A stretch of DNA of 64,000 bases from Amycolatopsis benzoatilytica AK 16/65 (GCF_000383915.1 NZ_KB912942.1:6258564-6322563); one strand, 5' to 3'. Counted from the first letter of the stretch, positions 18,372-27,706 are shown. The notes: generated by a model not told the origin, from the letters alone. Numbers and translations are program-made.

Positions 18372-20048
18372 TCAGGCCGTCCCCACCGCTTCCGCGACGG
18401 CGGCGCGCAGCCGCGCGTGCAGGGCGCGGTGCTGCCCGCGGTCCGCCCGGACCTCGACGACCCGCAACCCCGGCACCGGTTTCAACGCGGCCCGGAAGTC
18501 TTCGATGGTCTCAGCCACGACGTGCGGTACCCGGTAGCCGGCACACAACGCGCCGAGATCCGCGCCGTGCGGCGTGCCGAATACGCGTTCGAAGCTGGCC
18601 GAGTGTTCCGGCGCGCCTTGCTCCAGCAGCGAGAAAATACCGCCTCCGTCGTCGTTCAGCACGACGATGGTGAGATCCGGCCGCTGCTCGGTCGGCCCGG
18701 TCAGCAGGCCGGACGCGTCGTGCAGGAAGGTCAGGTCGCCGAGCAGCGCGTACGACGGCGCGCGGTGCACGGTGGCCGCGCCGATCGCGGTGGACACCGT
18801 CCCGTCGATCCCGGCGACGCCGCGGTTGCGGTGCACCAGGACGTCTGGCCGCAGCCGTCCGGCCAGCGCGACATCGCGGGTCGGGTTGGACGAACCGACG
18901 ACCAGCAGCGCACCCTCCGGCAGCGCGTCGACCAGCTCGGCCGCGACCCGGACGCCGGTCGGCCACGGCTCGGCGGCCAGCGCGGTCGCGACGGCCTGGC
19001 TGGCCGCGGCGTCCGCGCGCTGCCAGCTCGCCAGCCATTCCGGGTCGGCCGGCTTGGTCGGCTCGGCGAACCACTGCCCGACCTGGCGGACGTTGTGCGC
19101 GGGCGCCGGCCAGTCCGAGTCCGGGCGCACCAGCAGCACCTCGACCTCGGGGTCCGACAGCACCTGCTGCACCTGCCGGAACACCGTCGGCCGGCCGAGG
19201 CAGAGGACCTGCTCCGGCCGGTGCCGGGAGATGAATTCCTCGACGCCGAGCAGCCACGCACCCGACGACATCGCCGTCGCGCCGGTCAGGCCGAGCCCGC
19301 CGGTCTCCGAAACCACCGGCCAGCCGTGTTGTTCAGCCCATTCGCTGGCCGCCTGCGCGCCGGTGTCGCACGCGATGACCAGGCCATGCCGCGCCGAGGG
19401 CACCACGAACGACGGCAGCGCGCCGAAGTCCGGCAGTTCGGTCCAGCGTTCGCCGCCGGACCGGCCCTCGAGCGATTCGTACCACTCGCCGTCGTCGTTG
19501 AGATCGGGCACCAGCGGCTCGCGGAACGGGATGTTCAGGTGCACCGGGCCGCAGCGCCACTCGCCGTAGGCGGCGTTCCAGGCCCGGCAGATCTGGCTCC
19601 GCCAGTAGGAGTTCTGGCCGGCCCGGCGCTCCGCCACGGCCAGCTCGTCGAAGTAGCGCACCGCGTCGCCGTACAGCTCGTACTGGTTGATCACCTGGCT
19701 CGCGCCTGCCGAGCGCAGCTCCGGCGGCCGGTCCGCGGTGAGCACGATCAACGGCACGCCGGCCCGGTCGGCTTCGAGCACCGCCGGGTGGAAGTTCGCC
19801 GCCGCGGTGCCGGAGGTGCAGACCACTGCCGCCGGACGGCCGGTGCGCGCCGCGATGCCGAGCGCGAGGAACGCCGCGCCGCGCTCGTCGATGCGCACGT
19901 GCAGCTGCAGGCGGCCGGAGGCGGCCGCGTCGTAGAGCGCGATGGAGAGCGGCGCGTTGCGTGAGCCCGGGCACAGCACCACGTGCGAAACGGTGTTGCG
20001 GACGAGTTCGTCGACAAGGACCCTGGCCTGCGCGGTGGACGGGTTCAC
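18372..20048 (-). CDS. menD: SEPHCHC synthase (2-oxoglutarate decarboxylase/synthase of menaquinone pathway)
   Basis: This thiamine-diphosphate enzyme of 558 aa joins isochorismate and a succinic semialdehyde unit from 2-oxoglutarate. The N-terminal PYR domain shows CPGSRNAPLSIAL and IDERGAAFLALG, with catalytic E55. The C-terminal PP domain has LGDLTFLHDASG and VLNDDGGGIFS, the Mg-ThDP site. Length is normal. It is divergent from menB with only 57 bp between the two starts, so they probably share a promoter region. Confidence 0.95.
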   Translation of the reverse strand: MNPSTAQARVLVDELVRNTVSHVVLCPGSRNAPLSIALYDAAASGRLQLHVRIDERGAAFLALGIAARTGRPAAVVCTSGTAAANFHPAVLEADRAGVPLIVLTADRPPELRSAGASQVINQYELYGDAVRYFDELAVAERRAGQNSYWRSQICRAWNAAYGEWRCGPVHLNIPFREPLVPDLNDDGEWYESLEGRSGGERWTELPDFGALPSFVVPSARHGLVIACDTGAQAASEWAEQHGWPVVSETGGLGLTGATAMSSGAWLLGVEEFISRHRPEQVLCLGRPTVFRQVQQVLSDPEVEVLLVRPDSDWPAPAHNVRQVGQWFAEPTKPADPEWLASWQRADAAASQAVATALAAEPWPTGVRVAAELVDALPEGALLVVGSSNPTRDVALAGRLRPDVLVHRNRGVAGIDGTVSTAIGAATVHRAPSYALLGDLTFLHDASGLLTGPTEQRPDLTIVVLNDDGGGIFSLLEQGAPEHSASFERVFGTPHGADLGALCAGYRVPHVVAETIEDFRAALKPVPGLRVVEVRADRGQHRALHARLRAAVAEAVGTA

Positions 20049-20105
20049 CGGCAGACCCCGGGTACGAGGGGCTCCGACGCGCAGGCGGCATCAGGCACAG
20101 CGATC

Positions 20106-21056
20106 ATGTCCACACGTCCTATTCTCCCAAACGTGGATGACGCCCGAGTTTCCGAGCTGTTCGACCCCTCCGCCTGGTCCGAGGTCGAAGGTTTCTCCTT
20201 CACCGACATCACCTACCACCGTTCGCGCGAGAGCCGCTCCGGCAAACGGGTGGTCCGGATCGCTTTCGACCGTCCGGAGGTCCGCAACGCCTTCCGTCCG
20301 CACACCGTCGACGAGCTGTACCGGGCGCTCGACCACGCCCGGATGAGCTCGGACGTCGGGTGCGTCCTGCTCACCGGCAACGGCCCGTCGGCCAAGGACG
20401 GCGGCTGGGCGTTTTGCTCCGGCGGTGACCAGCGTATTCGCGGACGGTCCGGGTATCAGTACGCGAGCGGGGAGACCTCGGACACGGTCGACCCGGCCCG
20501 CGCGGGCCGGCTGCACATCCTCGAGGTCCAGCGTTTGATCCGGTTCATGCCGAAACCGGTGGTCGCGGTGGTGCCCGGCTGGGCAGCCGGCGGCGGGCAC
20601 TCGCTGCACGTGGTGTGCGATCTCACCCTCGCCTCGGCCGAGCACGCGCGGTTCAAGCAGACCGACGCGGACGTCGGCTCGTTCGACGCCGGCTACGGCT
20701 CGGCCGGTCTCGCCCGCCAGGTCGGGCAGAAGTTCGCCCGGGAGATCTTCTTCCTCGGCCGCGACTACACCGCGGAGCAGATGCACCGGATGGGCGCGGT
20801 CAACGAGGTGGTCCCGCACGCCGACCTGGAGAAGGTCGCGCTGGAATGGGGCTGGACGATCGTGGGCAAGTCGCCGACCGCGCAGCGGATGCTCAAGTAC
20901 GCGTTCAACGCGATCGACGACGGACTGGTCGGCCAGCAGCTGTTCGCCGGTGAGACCACCCGGTTGGCGTACATGCAGGACGAGGCGGTCGAAGGCCGCG
21001 ACGCCTTCCTGGAGAAGCGCGACCCGGACTGGACCGACTACCCGTACTACTACTGA
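20106..21056 (+). CDS. menB: 1,4-dihydroxy-2-naphthoyl-CoA synthase
   Basis: This crotonase-fold enzyme of 316 aa closes the second ring of the naphthoquinone from o-succinylbenzoyl-CoA. GGWAFCSGGDQRIRG provides the first oxyanion-hole region, and VPGWAAGGGHSLHVVCDLTL and QTDADVGSFDAGYGSAG the second with its catalytic Asp. The C-terminus ends DPDWTDYPYYY, as in actinobacterial MenB. I start it at ATG 20106, since the upstream open frame runs into menD. A strong hairpin follows the stop. Confidence 0.95.
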   Translation: MSTRPILPNVDDARVSELFDPSAWSEVEGFSFTDITYHRSRESRSGKRVVRIAFDRPEVRNAFRPHTVDELYRALDHARMSSDVGCVLLTGNGPSAKDGGWAFCSGGDQRIRGRSGYQYASGETSDTVDPARAGRLHILEVQRLIRFMPKPVVAVVPGWAAGGGHSLHVVCDLTLASAEHARFKQTDADVGSFDAGYGSAGLARQVGQKFAREIFFLGRDYTAEQMHRMGAVNEVVPHADLEKVALEWGWTIVGKSPTAQRMLKYAFNAIDDGLVGQQLFAGETTRLAYMQDEAVEGRDAFLEKRDPDWTDYPYYY

Positions 21057-21091
21057 CCTGGTGAGTGGCTGGTCTCTAGCCACTCACCAGG
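21057..21091 (+). terminator. Perfect hairpin between menB and menE
   Basis: CCTGGTGAGTGGCT and AGCCACTCACCAGG form a perfect 14-bp stem with a 7-nt loop, right after the menB stop and 16 nt before the menE start. It may lower readthrough into menE or protect the menB mRNA end. No T tract follows. Confidence 0.72.
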
Positions 21092-21107
21092 CCGCGGAGG
21101 CCCCACC

Positions 21108-22247
21108 TTGCACGTTTCCTGGCTGGACGGCAGCTCCGACGCGCTGGCCGCACTGGACACGGCCCTGGCCGCGGCCCTGGACGGCGGCCCGGCGGTGCTG
21201 CCGCTGAACGCGGCGGACCCGTCCGCCCCCGCGTTGCACGACGCGATGGCCCCGGACCAACCACTGGAGCCGGACACCGCGGTGGTGATCGCCACCTCCG
21301 GCTCCACCGGCGCGCCGAAGGGCGTGCTGTTGTCGCCGCGCGCGCTCATCGCGTCCGCGACCGCCACGCACGCCCGGCTCGGCGGCCCCGGCCACTGGCT
21401 GCTCGCCACGCCCGCGCACTACATCGGCGGCCTGCAGGTCCTGATTCGCGCCCGGCTGGCAGGCACGAAACCGGCGTACCTGACCGGCACCGGCTTCCGT
21501 CCGGACGAGTTCGCCGCCGCGGCCGCTCCGATCCTGGCCGAGAACGGCCCGCGCTACACCGCGCTCGTCCCGACCCAGCTCGTCCGGCTGCTCGACGACG
21601 GCGGCGCGGGCCTGGCCGCGGCCAAGGCGTTCGACGGCATCATCCTCGGCGCCGCCGCGACCTCGCCCAAGCTGCGCGCCCGGGCGGCCGAGGAAGGCGT
21701 GCGGATCGTCCCCTCGTACGGCATGAGCGAGACCGCCAGCGGCTGCGTGTACGACGGGGTGCCGCTGGACGGCGTCCGCGTCGAGCCCGACGCCGACGAA
21801 CGGATCCGGATCTCCGGTCCAGTCCTGTCGCACGGCTACCGCCTCGCGCCGGAGCTGACCGCCGAGTCCTTCCAGAACGGCTGGTTCCGCACCTCCGACC
21901 GGGGCCGGGTGCTGCCGGACGGGCGGATCGAAATCCTCGGCCGCGCGGACGACGTCATCAACACCGGCGGGGTGAAGGTTTCCGCGGCCGGCGTCGAGCG
22001 GGTGCTCGGCGCGCAGCCGGGGGTCCAGGACGCTTGCGTAGTCGGGATCCCGGACCCGCAGTGGGGCGAGGCGGTCGTCGCGATGGTGGTCGCGGACAGC
22101 GCCGACGAGGCTTCGCTGCGCGCGGCGGTCCGCGCCGAGCTGGGTGGCGCGGCGACGCCGAAGCGCATCGAGTTCACGGCGGCGCTGCCGTTGCGCGGGC
22201 CGGGGAAGATCGATCGCCAAGCGGTGAAGGCCAAGCTCGTTCCGTGA
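21108..22247 (+). CDS. menE: o-Succinylbenzoate--CoA ligase
   Basis: This ANL-superfamily adenylating enzyme of 379 aa activates o-succinylbenzoate to its CoA thioester, the substrate route to MenB. The AMP-binding loop TSGSTGAPKG is at 63-72. SYGMSETASGCVYDG, SDRGRVLPDGRIEILGRADD and the C-terminal LRGPGKIDRQAVKAKL (catalytic Lys) follow. It is short for the superfamily, as actinobacterial MenE proteins are. The start is TTG 21108. Its TGA stop (22245-22247) lies inside the left arm of a 3'-end palindrome. Confidence 0.92.
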   Translation: MHVSWLDGSSDALAALDTALAAALDGGPAVLPLNAADPSAPALHDAMAPDQPLEPDTAVVIATSGSTGAPKGVLLSPRALIASATATHARLGGPGHWLLATPAHYIGGLQVLIRARLAGTKPAYLTGTGFRPDEFAAAAAPILAENGPRYTALVPTQLVRLLDDGGAGLAAAKAFDGIILGAAATSPKLRARAAEEGVRIVPSYGMSETASGCVYDGVPLDGVRVEPDADERIRISGPVLSHGYRLAPELTAESFQNGWFRTSDRGRVLPDGRIEILGRADDVINTGGVKVSAAGVERVLGAQPGVQDACVVGIPDPQWGEAVVAMVVADSADEASLRAAVRAELGGAATPKRIEFTAALPLRGPGKIDRQAVKAKLVP

Positions 22248-22292
22248 AGGGAACCTTGCGGAACTCTGAGTCCCTCAAGGTTCCCTTCACGG
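22242..22292. repeat. 3'-end palindrome family, copy 3 (supplies the menE stop)
   Basis: This is a 51-bp inverted repeat. The TGA that ends menE is bases 4-6 of the repeat (CCGTGA), so the last Pro codon and the stop come from the repeat itself. It separates menE from menA. Confidence 0.93.
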
Positions 22293-22335
22293 CTTTGGAC
22301 CGGGCCCCGAAAGGGTGAAGATCCCATGGCGTTGA

Positions 22336-23214
22336 ATGGACCCCATGGCGACAGTCAGTGAGTGGATCGAAGGCGCCCGGCCGCGGACGCTGCCGAACGC
22401 GATCGCCCCGGTGGTGGCCGGGATCGGCGCGACGATCGCGCTCGACGCGTTCTCCTGGGGCCGCTCTCTGCTGGCCCTGCTGGTCTCGCTGTCGCTGATC
22501 ATCGGCGTCAACTTCGCCAACGATTACTCCGACGGCATCCGCGGCACCGACGAGAACCGGGTCGGCCCGCTCCGCCTGGTCGGCTCCGGCGCGGCGAACC
22601 CGAAGTCCGTGCTGCGCGCCGCGCTGATCTCGCTCGGCTTGGCCGGCGTGCTCGGACTGACGCTGGTGGCGCTGAGCGGCTTCTGGTGGCTGCTGGCCAT
22701 GGGCGCGCTGTGCATCCTCGGTGCCTGGTTCTACACCGGCGGCAAAAAGCCTTACGGTTACTACGGTTTGGGCGAGATCGCGGTCTTCGTGTTCTTCGGG
22801 TTGGCCGGAGTCCTCGGCACGGTCTACGTGCAGGCCGGCCGGGTCAGCTGGGACGCGCTGGGCTGCGCGGTCGCGGTCGGCTCGTTCTCGATGGCGGTCC
22901 TGGTGGCCAACAACCTCCGCGACATCCCGACCGACATCGAGTCCGGCAAGCACACCCTCGCCACCCGCATGGGAGACGCCGGCACCCGCCGGATGTACCT
23001 GACGCTGCTGGCCGTCCCCTACCTGCTCACCGTCGTCATGGGCCTCTGGCACCCGCTGGTGTTCATCAGCTTCCTCACCGCGCCACTGCTGGCGAAGCCG
23101 GTCAAGGCGGTCGGCGGAGGCGGCAAGGGCCGCGAGCTGATCCCGGCGCTGCGCGACACCGGCCTGGCGATGCTGACCTGGGCAATTCTGACCGCGGTGG
23201 CACTGGCAATTTGA
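22336..23214 (+). CDS. menA: 1,4-dihydroxy-2-naphthoate polyprenyltransferase
   Basis: This UbiA-superfamily integral membrane prenyltransferase of 292 aa attaches the polyprenyl chain to dihydroxynaphthoate. The first Asp-rich motif, [17 protein letters not shown], is at residues 59-75; the second region is [20 protein letters not shown]. About eight to nine hydrophobic helices are visible. The start is ATG 22336 or ATG 22345 (MATVSEW). It is the third men gene on this strand after menB and menE. Confidence 0.94.
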   Translation: MDPMATVSEWIEGARPRTLPNAIAPVVAGIGATIALDAFSWGRSLLALLVSLSLIIGVNFANDYSDGIRGTDENRVGPLRLVGSGAANPKSVLRAALISLGLAGVLGLTLVALSGFWWLLAMGALCILGAWFYTGGKKPYGYYGLGEIAVFVFFGLAGVLGTVYVQAGRVSWDALGCAVAVGSFSMAVLVANNLRDIPTDIESGKHTLATRMGDAGTRRMYLTLLAVPYLLTVVMGLWHPLVFISFLTAPLLAKPVKAVGGGGKGRELIPALRDTGLAMLTWAILTAVALAI

Positions 23215-23254
23215 CCGTGTCCGGACGGACACGGACCGTGTCACTCTGGTATCC

Positions 23255-23530
23255 GTGCCGAACCCACGGACGCGAACGACCCTCCGGATCGCCGCCGTCG
23301 CACTAGGTTCCCTGGCCCTCGCCGCCGCCGGGGTGCTGGTCATCGTCATCGGCGTCGGACTGCACAAGGTCGACGGCTCTTACGTGGTCGCCTTCACCCA
23401 TCGCGAGCACGGCTCCCCCGCAGGCGCGGCCGGCGCTTTCGTCGCGATGATCGGCGGCTTCCTGCTGATCGGCGGAGTCGGCTGGTTCTGGTCGTTCTGC
23501 CGGAAACTCAGGCGTCGAAGCGGCCGGTGA
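23255..23530 (+). CDS. Small two-helix membrane protein
   Basis: This 91-aa protein starts at GTG 23255. It has two hydrophobic helices (roughly residues 11-35 and 56-80) around a short polar loop and a very basic tail, [10 protein letters not shown]. No family recognised. Its last 23 bases overlap the 3' end of the convergent CysK2-like gene. The two-helix pattern and good coding length make it plausible but not certain. Confidence 0.6.
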   Translation: MPNPRTRTTLRIAAVALGSLALAAAGVLVIVIGVGLHKVDGSYVVAFTHREHGSPAGAAGAFVAMIGGFLLIGGVGWFWSFCRKLRRRSGR

Positions 23531-24584
23531 GCAGGAATTCGTCGAACCGCGCCCGGTACGGGGCCAGGTCGATGTCCTGCTCGCGCAGCCACTCGTCGGA
23601 GTAGTAGGTGTTCGCGTAGCGTTCGCCGCCGTCGCACAGCAGCGTGACTACCGAGCCGGCCTGGCCGTCCGCCAGCATCCGCGAGATCAGCTGGAACGCG
23701 CCGTACAGGTTGGTGCCGGTCGAACCGCCCGCCCAGTGTCCGGTGCGCTCGCGCAGCAGCCGGATCGCCGCGAGCGAGCCCGCGTCCGGGACCTGGAACA
23801 TCTCGTCGATCACCCCGGGCACGAACGACGGTTCGCAGCGCGGCCGCCCGATGCCCTCGATCCGCGACGGCATCCCGGTCGCGTAGTCCATCGCGCCGGT
23901 TTCCCAGGCCCCGTAGAACGAACTGTTTTCCGGGTCCGCGACGCAGATCTTCGTGGTGTGCCGCTTGTACCGGACGTACCGGCCGAAGGTCGCGCTCGTC
24001 CCGCCGGTGCCCGCGCCGACGACGATCCACGCCGGTACCGGGTGGCGTTCGGCGCGCATCTGCGCGAACACCGATTCGGCGATGTTGTTGTTGCCGCGCC
24101 AGTCGGTCGCGCGCTCGGCGTAGGTGAACTGGTCGAGGTAATGCCCGTTGCACTCGGCGGCGAGCCGTTCGGCCTCCGGGTACATCGCCGGTGCGGTGTC
24201 CACGAAGTGGCACTCGCCGCCGTAGAACTCGATCAGCGCTACCTTTTCCTTGCTGGTCCGCCGCGGCACCACGGTCACGAACCGCAGGCCGAGCATCCGC
24301 GCGAAGTACGCCTCGGACACCGCGGTCGAGCCGCTGGACGCCTCGACCAGCACGGTGTCCGGTCCGATGTGCCCGTTGACCAGGCCGTACAGGATCAGCG
24401 ACCGGGCCAGCCGGTGTTTGAGCGAGCCGGTCGGATGCACCGACTCGTCTTTCAGGTAAAGGTCGATGCCCCATTCCGGCGGCAGCGGGAAGACGTGCAG
24501 GTGCGTGTCGGCGCTGCGGTTGGCGTCGGCCTCGATGATGCGGACGGCCTCGCGGACCCAGGCTCGGTTGTGCAGCTTGCTCAT
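23508..24584 (-). CDS. cysK2: PLP-dependent cysteine synthase-family protein, CysK2-like
   Basis: This fold-type II PLP enzyme of 358 aa has its Schiff-base lysine K56 in [11 protein letters not shown] and the phosphate-binding loop [10 protein letters not shown]. The SLKHR context and overall sequence resemble M. tuberculosis CysK2 (Rv0848), reported as an S-sulfocysteine synthase using O-phosphoserine, rather than CysK or CysM. A role in sulfur or thiol stress metabolism is therefore inferred. It overlaps the next gene by 4 nt (ATGA), so they are coupled. Confidence 0.72.
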   Translation of the reverse strand: MSKLHNRAWVREAVRIIEADANRSADTHLHVFPLPPEWGIDLYLKDESVHPTGSLKHRLARSLILYGLVNGHIGPDTVLVEASSGSTAVSEAYFARMLGLRFVTVVPRRTSKEKVALIEFYGGECHFVDTAPAMYPEAERLAAECNGHYLDQFTYAERATDWRGNNNIAESVFAQMRAERHPVPAWIVVGAGTGGTSATFGRYVRYKRHTTKICVADPENSSFYGAWETGAMDYATGMPSRIEGIGRPRCEPSFVPGVIDEMFQVPDAGSLAAIRLLRERTGHWAGGSTGTNLYGAFQLISRMLADGQAGSVVTLLCDGGERYANTYYSDEWLREQDIDLAPYRARFDEFLLTGRFDA

Positions 24585-24871
24585 GCGGCGGAATCGTCCG
24601 CCGGGCCGTCCCCGCGCAGCTGAGCGCGCAGGTTCGCGCGGGCGCGCGCACGGTTTTCGTTGCGCTTGGCCAGACCAGCGGTCACTCGCTGGTTCAGGCC
24701 GCGCAGGAGCAGCAGGCCGAGCGGCAGGCCGACGACCAGACCGATCAGCACGGCGATCAGCAGCGGCACCCCGACCAGCGACAAAACGAGCGCGACCACC
24801 GCCACGAGGGCGAACCGCGCGATCAGGTAGATCGTCAGGTCACGGGGCAGATGGTCCGGTGTGTCGCTCAC
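24581..24871 (-). CDS. DUF4229-family membrane protein
   Basis: This 96-aa protein has two adjacent hydrophobic helices (about residues 14-36 and 38-60) and a long Arg/Ala-rich cytoplasmic tail ([17 protein letters not shown]). I recognise it as DUF4229, a short actinobacterial family often found near menaquinone genes, function unknown. It is translationally coupled to the CysK2-like gene and lies 11 nt after the AsnC gene stop. Confidence 0.72.
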   Translation of the reverse strand: MSDTPDHLPRDLTIYLIARFALVAVVALVLSLVGVPLLIAVLIGLVVGLPLGLLLLRGLNQRVTAGLAKRNENRARARANLRAQLRGDGPADDSAA

Positions 24872-24882
24872 ACCGAAACAGG

Positions 24883-25356
24883 CTACGCCCCGCCTGGGCC
24901 GTCGTCGTCCAGGCCCGCGTTGTTGGGCCGCCCCTCGAACCGGGTGGAGAGCACGACAGTGGTATTCGTGCGCCCGACTCCGGGGATGCGGCGCAGCCGG
25001 CCAAGGCTGATTTCGAGCTCGTCGACGGTCGAGACGCGGACCTTGACCACGAACGCCTCGTCGCCGGCCACCGCGTAGCAGCTCTCCACCTCGGGCAACT
25101 CGCCGAGCGCGGCGGCGACGTCCTCGTCGGTGGCGGTGTCGGTGGGATGGATGCCGACCAGCGCGGTGACGCCGAGGCCGACCGTGTTCGGGTCGACCAT
25201 CGCGTGATAGCCGGTGATCACGCCCGCCGCTTCCAGCTTGCCGACGCGTTCGTGCACCGAGGAGGCGGAAAGCCCCACCGTCCGGCCGAGGTCGGCGTAG
25301 GTGGCCCGGCCATTGGCCCGCAGCTCGGCGATGATCTTCCGGTCCAGCTGATCCAC
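24883..25356 (-). CDS. Lrp/AsnC-family transcriptional regulator
   Basis: This 157-aa protein has an N-terminal winged HTH (LDRKIIAELRANGRATYADL, then VGLSASSVHERVGKLE) and a C-terminal RAM effector domain (ALVGIHP...SCYAVAGDEAFVVKVRV). It starts at GTG 25356 (VDQLDRK); an open frame continues to 25425 without family similarity. It is first in a minus-strand group with the DUF4229 and CysK2-like genes, so it may regulate them. The ligand is probably an amino acid. Confidence 0.88.
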   Translation of the reverse strand: MDQLDRKIIAELRANGRATYADLGRTVGLSASSVHERVGKLEAAGVITGYHAMVDPNTVGLGVTALVGIHPTDTATDEDVAAALGELPEVESCYAVAGDEAFVVKVRVSTVDELEISLGRLRRIPGVGRTNTTVVLSTRFEGRPNNAGLDDDGPGGA

Positions 25357-25718
25357 TAGGCCATTATGCGGCGCGAACCTCCGCCGGGCGCACCCCGGCG
25401 CCCGGTGAAATGTCTGCTGCGTCACAGCAACCTCGGCACTGCTCGCCGCCCAGCAAGAGTCTTTGCCTGGCCTTTACCCGATTCACCGGGCAGCTCAGGG
25501 AAGAATGCCTGGTCAGCGGCCCACAAGTGGCTCCGGAGCGTTCCTGAGAATCCGCTGAGTTATGTCCCTTTTGCACTTTAAGGGCTCTTTACTCAAGGAC
25601 AACCGTTCGAGTACCCGACGGGTGAAGTGCCACGATTGCCGCGTTGGCTACTCCGGCGAGACGGGCGAAACCGCCCGAGGCCCCCGGTATAGCAAGTCAG
25701 GTGTTAAGGAGGCGGAAA
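25357..25718. other. Divergent intergenic region, asnC-type gene / bldC
   Basis: This 362-bp gap lies between divergent genes. I see no ORF or RNA gene. It holds a small hairpin (CGGGCG, AAAC, CGCCCG at 25662-25677), a TATAGC-like box near 25688, and a strong ribosome-binding site, AAGGAGG, at 25706-25712 for bldC. The long leader is consistent with the controlled expression expected of a developmental regulator, but no promoter is certain. Confidence 0.5.
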
Positions 25719-25931
25719 ATGACCGCGACCATGGGCGGACGGTTGCTCACCCCGGGTGAAGTGGCCGCCCTGTTCCGAGTGGACCCCAAGACCGTGACCC
25801 GCTGGGCCACCGCGGGCCGGATCGGTTCGATCCGCACCCCCGGCGGACACCGCCGGTTCCGTGAGTCCGAGGTGAACGACCTGCTGGCCGAGCTCACCAC
25901 GGACGCGAGCGAGCCCGCCCGCAAGATCTGA
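25719..25931 (+). CDS. bldC: Developmental regulator BldC (MerR-like DNA-binding protein)
   Basis: This 70-aa protein is a single winged-helix domain of MerR type with no effector domain. The core LTPGEVAALFRVDPKTVTRW and IRTPGGHRRFRESEV is nearly that of Streptomyces BldC, which binds DNA as head-to-tail oligomers and times development. ATG 25719 is fixed by AAGGAGG six bases upstream. A long imperfect hairpin follows the stop. Confidence 0.92.
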   Translation: MTATMGGRLLTPGEVAALFRVDPKTVTRWATAGRIGSIRTPGGHRRFRESEVNDLLAELTTDASEPARKI

Positions 25932-25948
25932 CCCGTTTCACCGCTCGC

Positions 25949-26021
25949 GACGAAGGGTCGTGGCTGACAAGGGATGTCCCCCTGCTCGCGGGACATCGCT
26001 TGCCGGTCACGACCCTTCGCC
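25949..26021. terminator. Long imperfect hairpin downstream of bldC
   Basis: CGAAGGGTCGTG (25951-25962) pairs perfectly with CACGACCCTTCG (26008-26019). An inner GATGTCCC (25973-25980) pairs with GGGACATC (25990-25997). The middle is partly paired, giving a stem of about 34 bp. It is larger than a simple terminator and could also be a stable 3' UTR or a small RNA precursor. Confidence 0.65.
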
Positions 26022-26114
26022 GCGTTCCGGCGGCGCCTTTACCGATACCGGCTGCACGCGATCGCGCCGAAGAACGGCTAACCTGGGTGGCTGGCACGTC
26101 GGAAGGACCCGGGC

Positions 26115-26300
26115 ATGATTCTTTTGCTCGCAGCGGTGGGCGCGATCACCATCGCCGTTCTGTTGTGGCGGGCACTGGGCGCGCAGCGGATCAGCGTCCC
26201 GCAGCGCCGCCCGGCCATCGCACCGGACGACGACCCGGAGTTCCTGCGCAAGCTCTCCGAACAGCAGCGCAAACGCCCGACCGACGAAACCGACGGCTGA
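26115..26300 (+). CDS. Small membrane-anchored protein
   Basis: This 61-aa protein has one N-terminal helix (MILLLAAVGAITIAVLLW) and a polar tail with DDDPEFLRKLSEQQRKR. Short proteins of this shape are widespread in actinobacteria, with no known function. It lies between the bldC hairpin and a 3'-end palindrome; the next gene is convergent. Coding is supported by the clean helix-plus-amphipathic-tail layout. Confidence 0.65.
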   Translation: MILLLAAVGAITIAVLLWRALGAQRISVPQRRPAIAPDDDPEFLRKLSEQQRKRPTDETDG

Positions 26301-26330
26301 CCAGCCGAAGGTAAAGCCGCCGTCCTTCTG

Positions 26331-26380
26331 CCGTGAAGGGAACTTCGAGAGACTCTGAGTCCCTCAAAGTTCCCTTCACG
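26331..26380. repeat. 3'-end palindrome family, copy 4
   Basis: This inverted repeat of about 50 bp lies between convergent genes. It is 30 nt after the small membrane protein stop and 9 nt beyond the stop of the MinD-like gene. It can therefore serve either gene. Confidence 0.92.
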
Positions 26381-26389
26381 ACCACAAAG

Positions 26390-27706
26390 TCAGCGGTACT
26401 GCTGTCCGCCGAACCCGTCCGCGACGGTCGCCGCGAGCTCCAGCAACGCCAGCCGGGTATCCCCGCCCAGCCGCTCCAGCTCGATCTCGGCACCTTCTTC
26501 CAGGTGCGCGTCGAACGGAATCCGGCACACCGCCCGCACCTTCGCCCCGAAATGCGCGGCCAGCTTGTCCAGGTCGACCGAGCTTCCCTTCGGCCGCACC
26601 GAGTTGATCACCACCACCGACCGCTTCACCAGGTCGCCGTACCCGTGCGCGTCCAGCCAGTCCAACGTGGCCGAAGCACTGCGCGCCCCGTCCACCGACC
26701 CGGACGACACCACGACCAGCGAATCCGCGACGTCCAGCACGCCCTTCATCGCCGAGTGCATCAAACCGGTTCCGCAGTCGGTGAGCACGATGTTGTAGAA
26801 GTGCTCCAGCAGGTTCACCGTCCGCCGGTAGTCGTTCTCGGAGAACGCCTCCGACACCGCCGGGTCCTGCTCGCTGGCCAGGATCTCCAGCCGGCTGGAG
26901 CCCTGCGACGTGTACGACCGGACGTCGCTGTACCGCGTGATCTTGTCCGCGTCCCGCAGCAGATGGCGCACCGTCGCGGTCGTCTCGATGGCGATCTTCT
27001 GCGACAGCGTCCCCCGGTCCGGGTTCGCGTCCACCGCCACCACCCGGTCCCCGCGCAGGGACGCGAACGTCGCCCCCAGGGTGGTCGTGGTCGTGGTCTT
27101 GCCGACCCCGCCCTTGAGGCTCAGCATGGCGATCTTGTAGCACCCGCGCAGCGGCTGGTTGACGCGCGCGATCAACTCCCGTCGACGCGTGTCCGCCGGG
27201 CTCTCCCCCGGGTTGATCAGCTTGCCGCTGCCCCGGTAAAGCGCCTTCCGCCAGCCGGACTGCGGTGCCCGTTTCTGCTGCTTCACCAGGTGCGCCGTCG
27301 CCAGCTCGTCCGCACCGGAGGTCGGCTGCGGCAACCCCGCACCGCCCGGCTGACCGGGTTGCCCCGGGTGTCCAGGCTGTCCGGGAGCCGCCTGTGGCGG
27401 GTACCCGGCCGGAGCTTGCTGCTGCGGATGCGGCTGATGCGGCGGCACGGCCTGCCCCGGATCGCCCGGCGGCTGCAAGGGCGGCAGGTTGTGGTCGTAC
27501 TGCGCTTGATACCCGCCCGGCTGCGGCAGCGGCTGATACGCGGCCTGCGGCGGCGGGTCGACGGCCTGCGTCGGCTGCGCGTCGTACGGCCCGGCGACCG
27601 CCGGATGCGGCGTGGAATCGGTGCGTTCCTCGGAGAACATGGCAGCCGGTTCCTGGGCCTGCTCGGGCTGCTGCTCTCCGGCAGCCCCTTCACTGGGTCC
27701 GGTCAC
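26390..27706 (-). CDS. MinD/ParA-like P-loop ATPase with Pro/Gln-rich N-terminus
   Basis: This 438-aa protein has an N-terminal 130 residues dominated by Pro, Gln, Gly and Tyr, probably disordered. It is followed by a deviant Walker A ATPase domain, SLKGGVGKTTTTTTLGA (residues about 196-212), with VDANPDRG and NIVLTDCGTG as further MinD-type motifs. Proteins of this type include the ATPases linked to ESX secretion and to polar localisation. No ESX gene lies in the window, so the role is open. The nearest neighbour on the same strand is ccsB, 84 nt upstream. Confidence 0.85.
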   Translation of the reverse strand: MTGPSEGAAGEQQPEQAQEPAAMFSEERTDSTPHPAVAGPYDAQPTQAVDPPPQAAYQPLPQPGGYQAQYDHNLPPLQPPGDPGQAVPPHQPHPQQQAPAGYPPQAAPGQPGHPGQPGQPGGAGLPQPTSGADELATAHLVKQQKRAPQSGWRKALYRGSGKLINPGESPADTRRRELIARVNQPLRGCYKIAMLSLKGGVGKTTTTTTLGATFASLRGDRVVAVDANPDRGTLSQKIAIETTATVRHLLRDADKITRYSDVRSYTSQGSSRLEILASEQDPAVSEAFSENDYRRTVNLLEHFYNIVLTDCGTGLMHSAMKGVLDVADSLVVVSSGSVDGARSASATLDWLDAHGYGDLVKRSVVVINSVRPKGSSVDLDKLAAHFGAKVRAVCRIPFDAHLEEGAEIELERLGGDTRLALLELAATVADGFGGQQYR

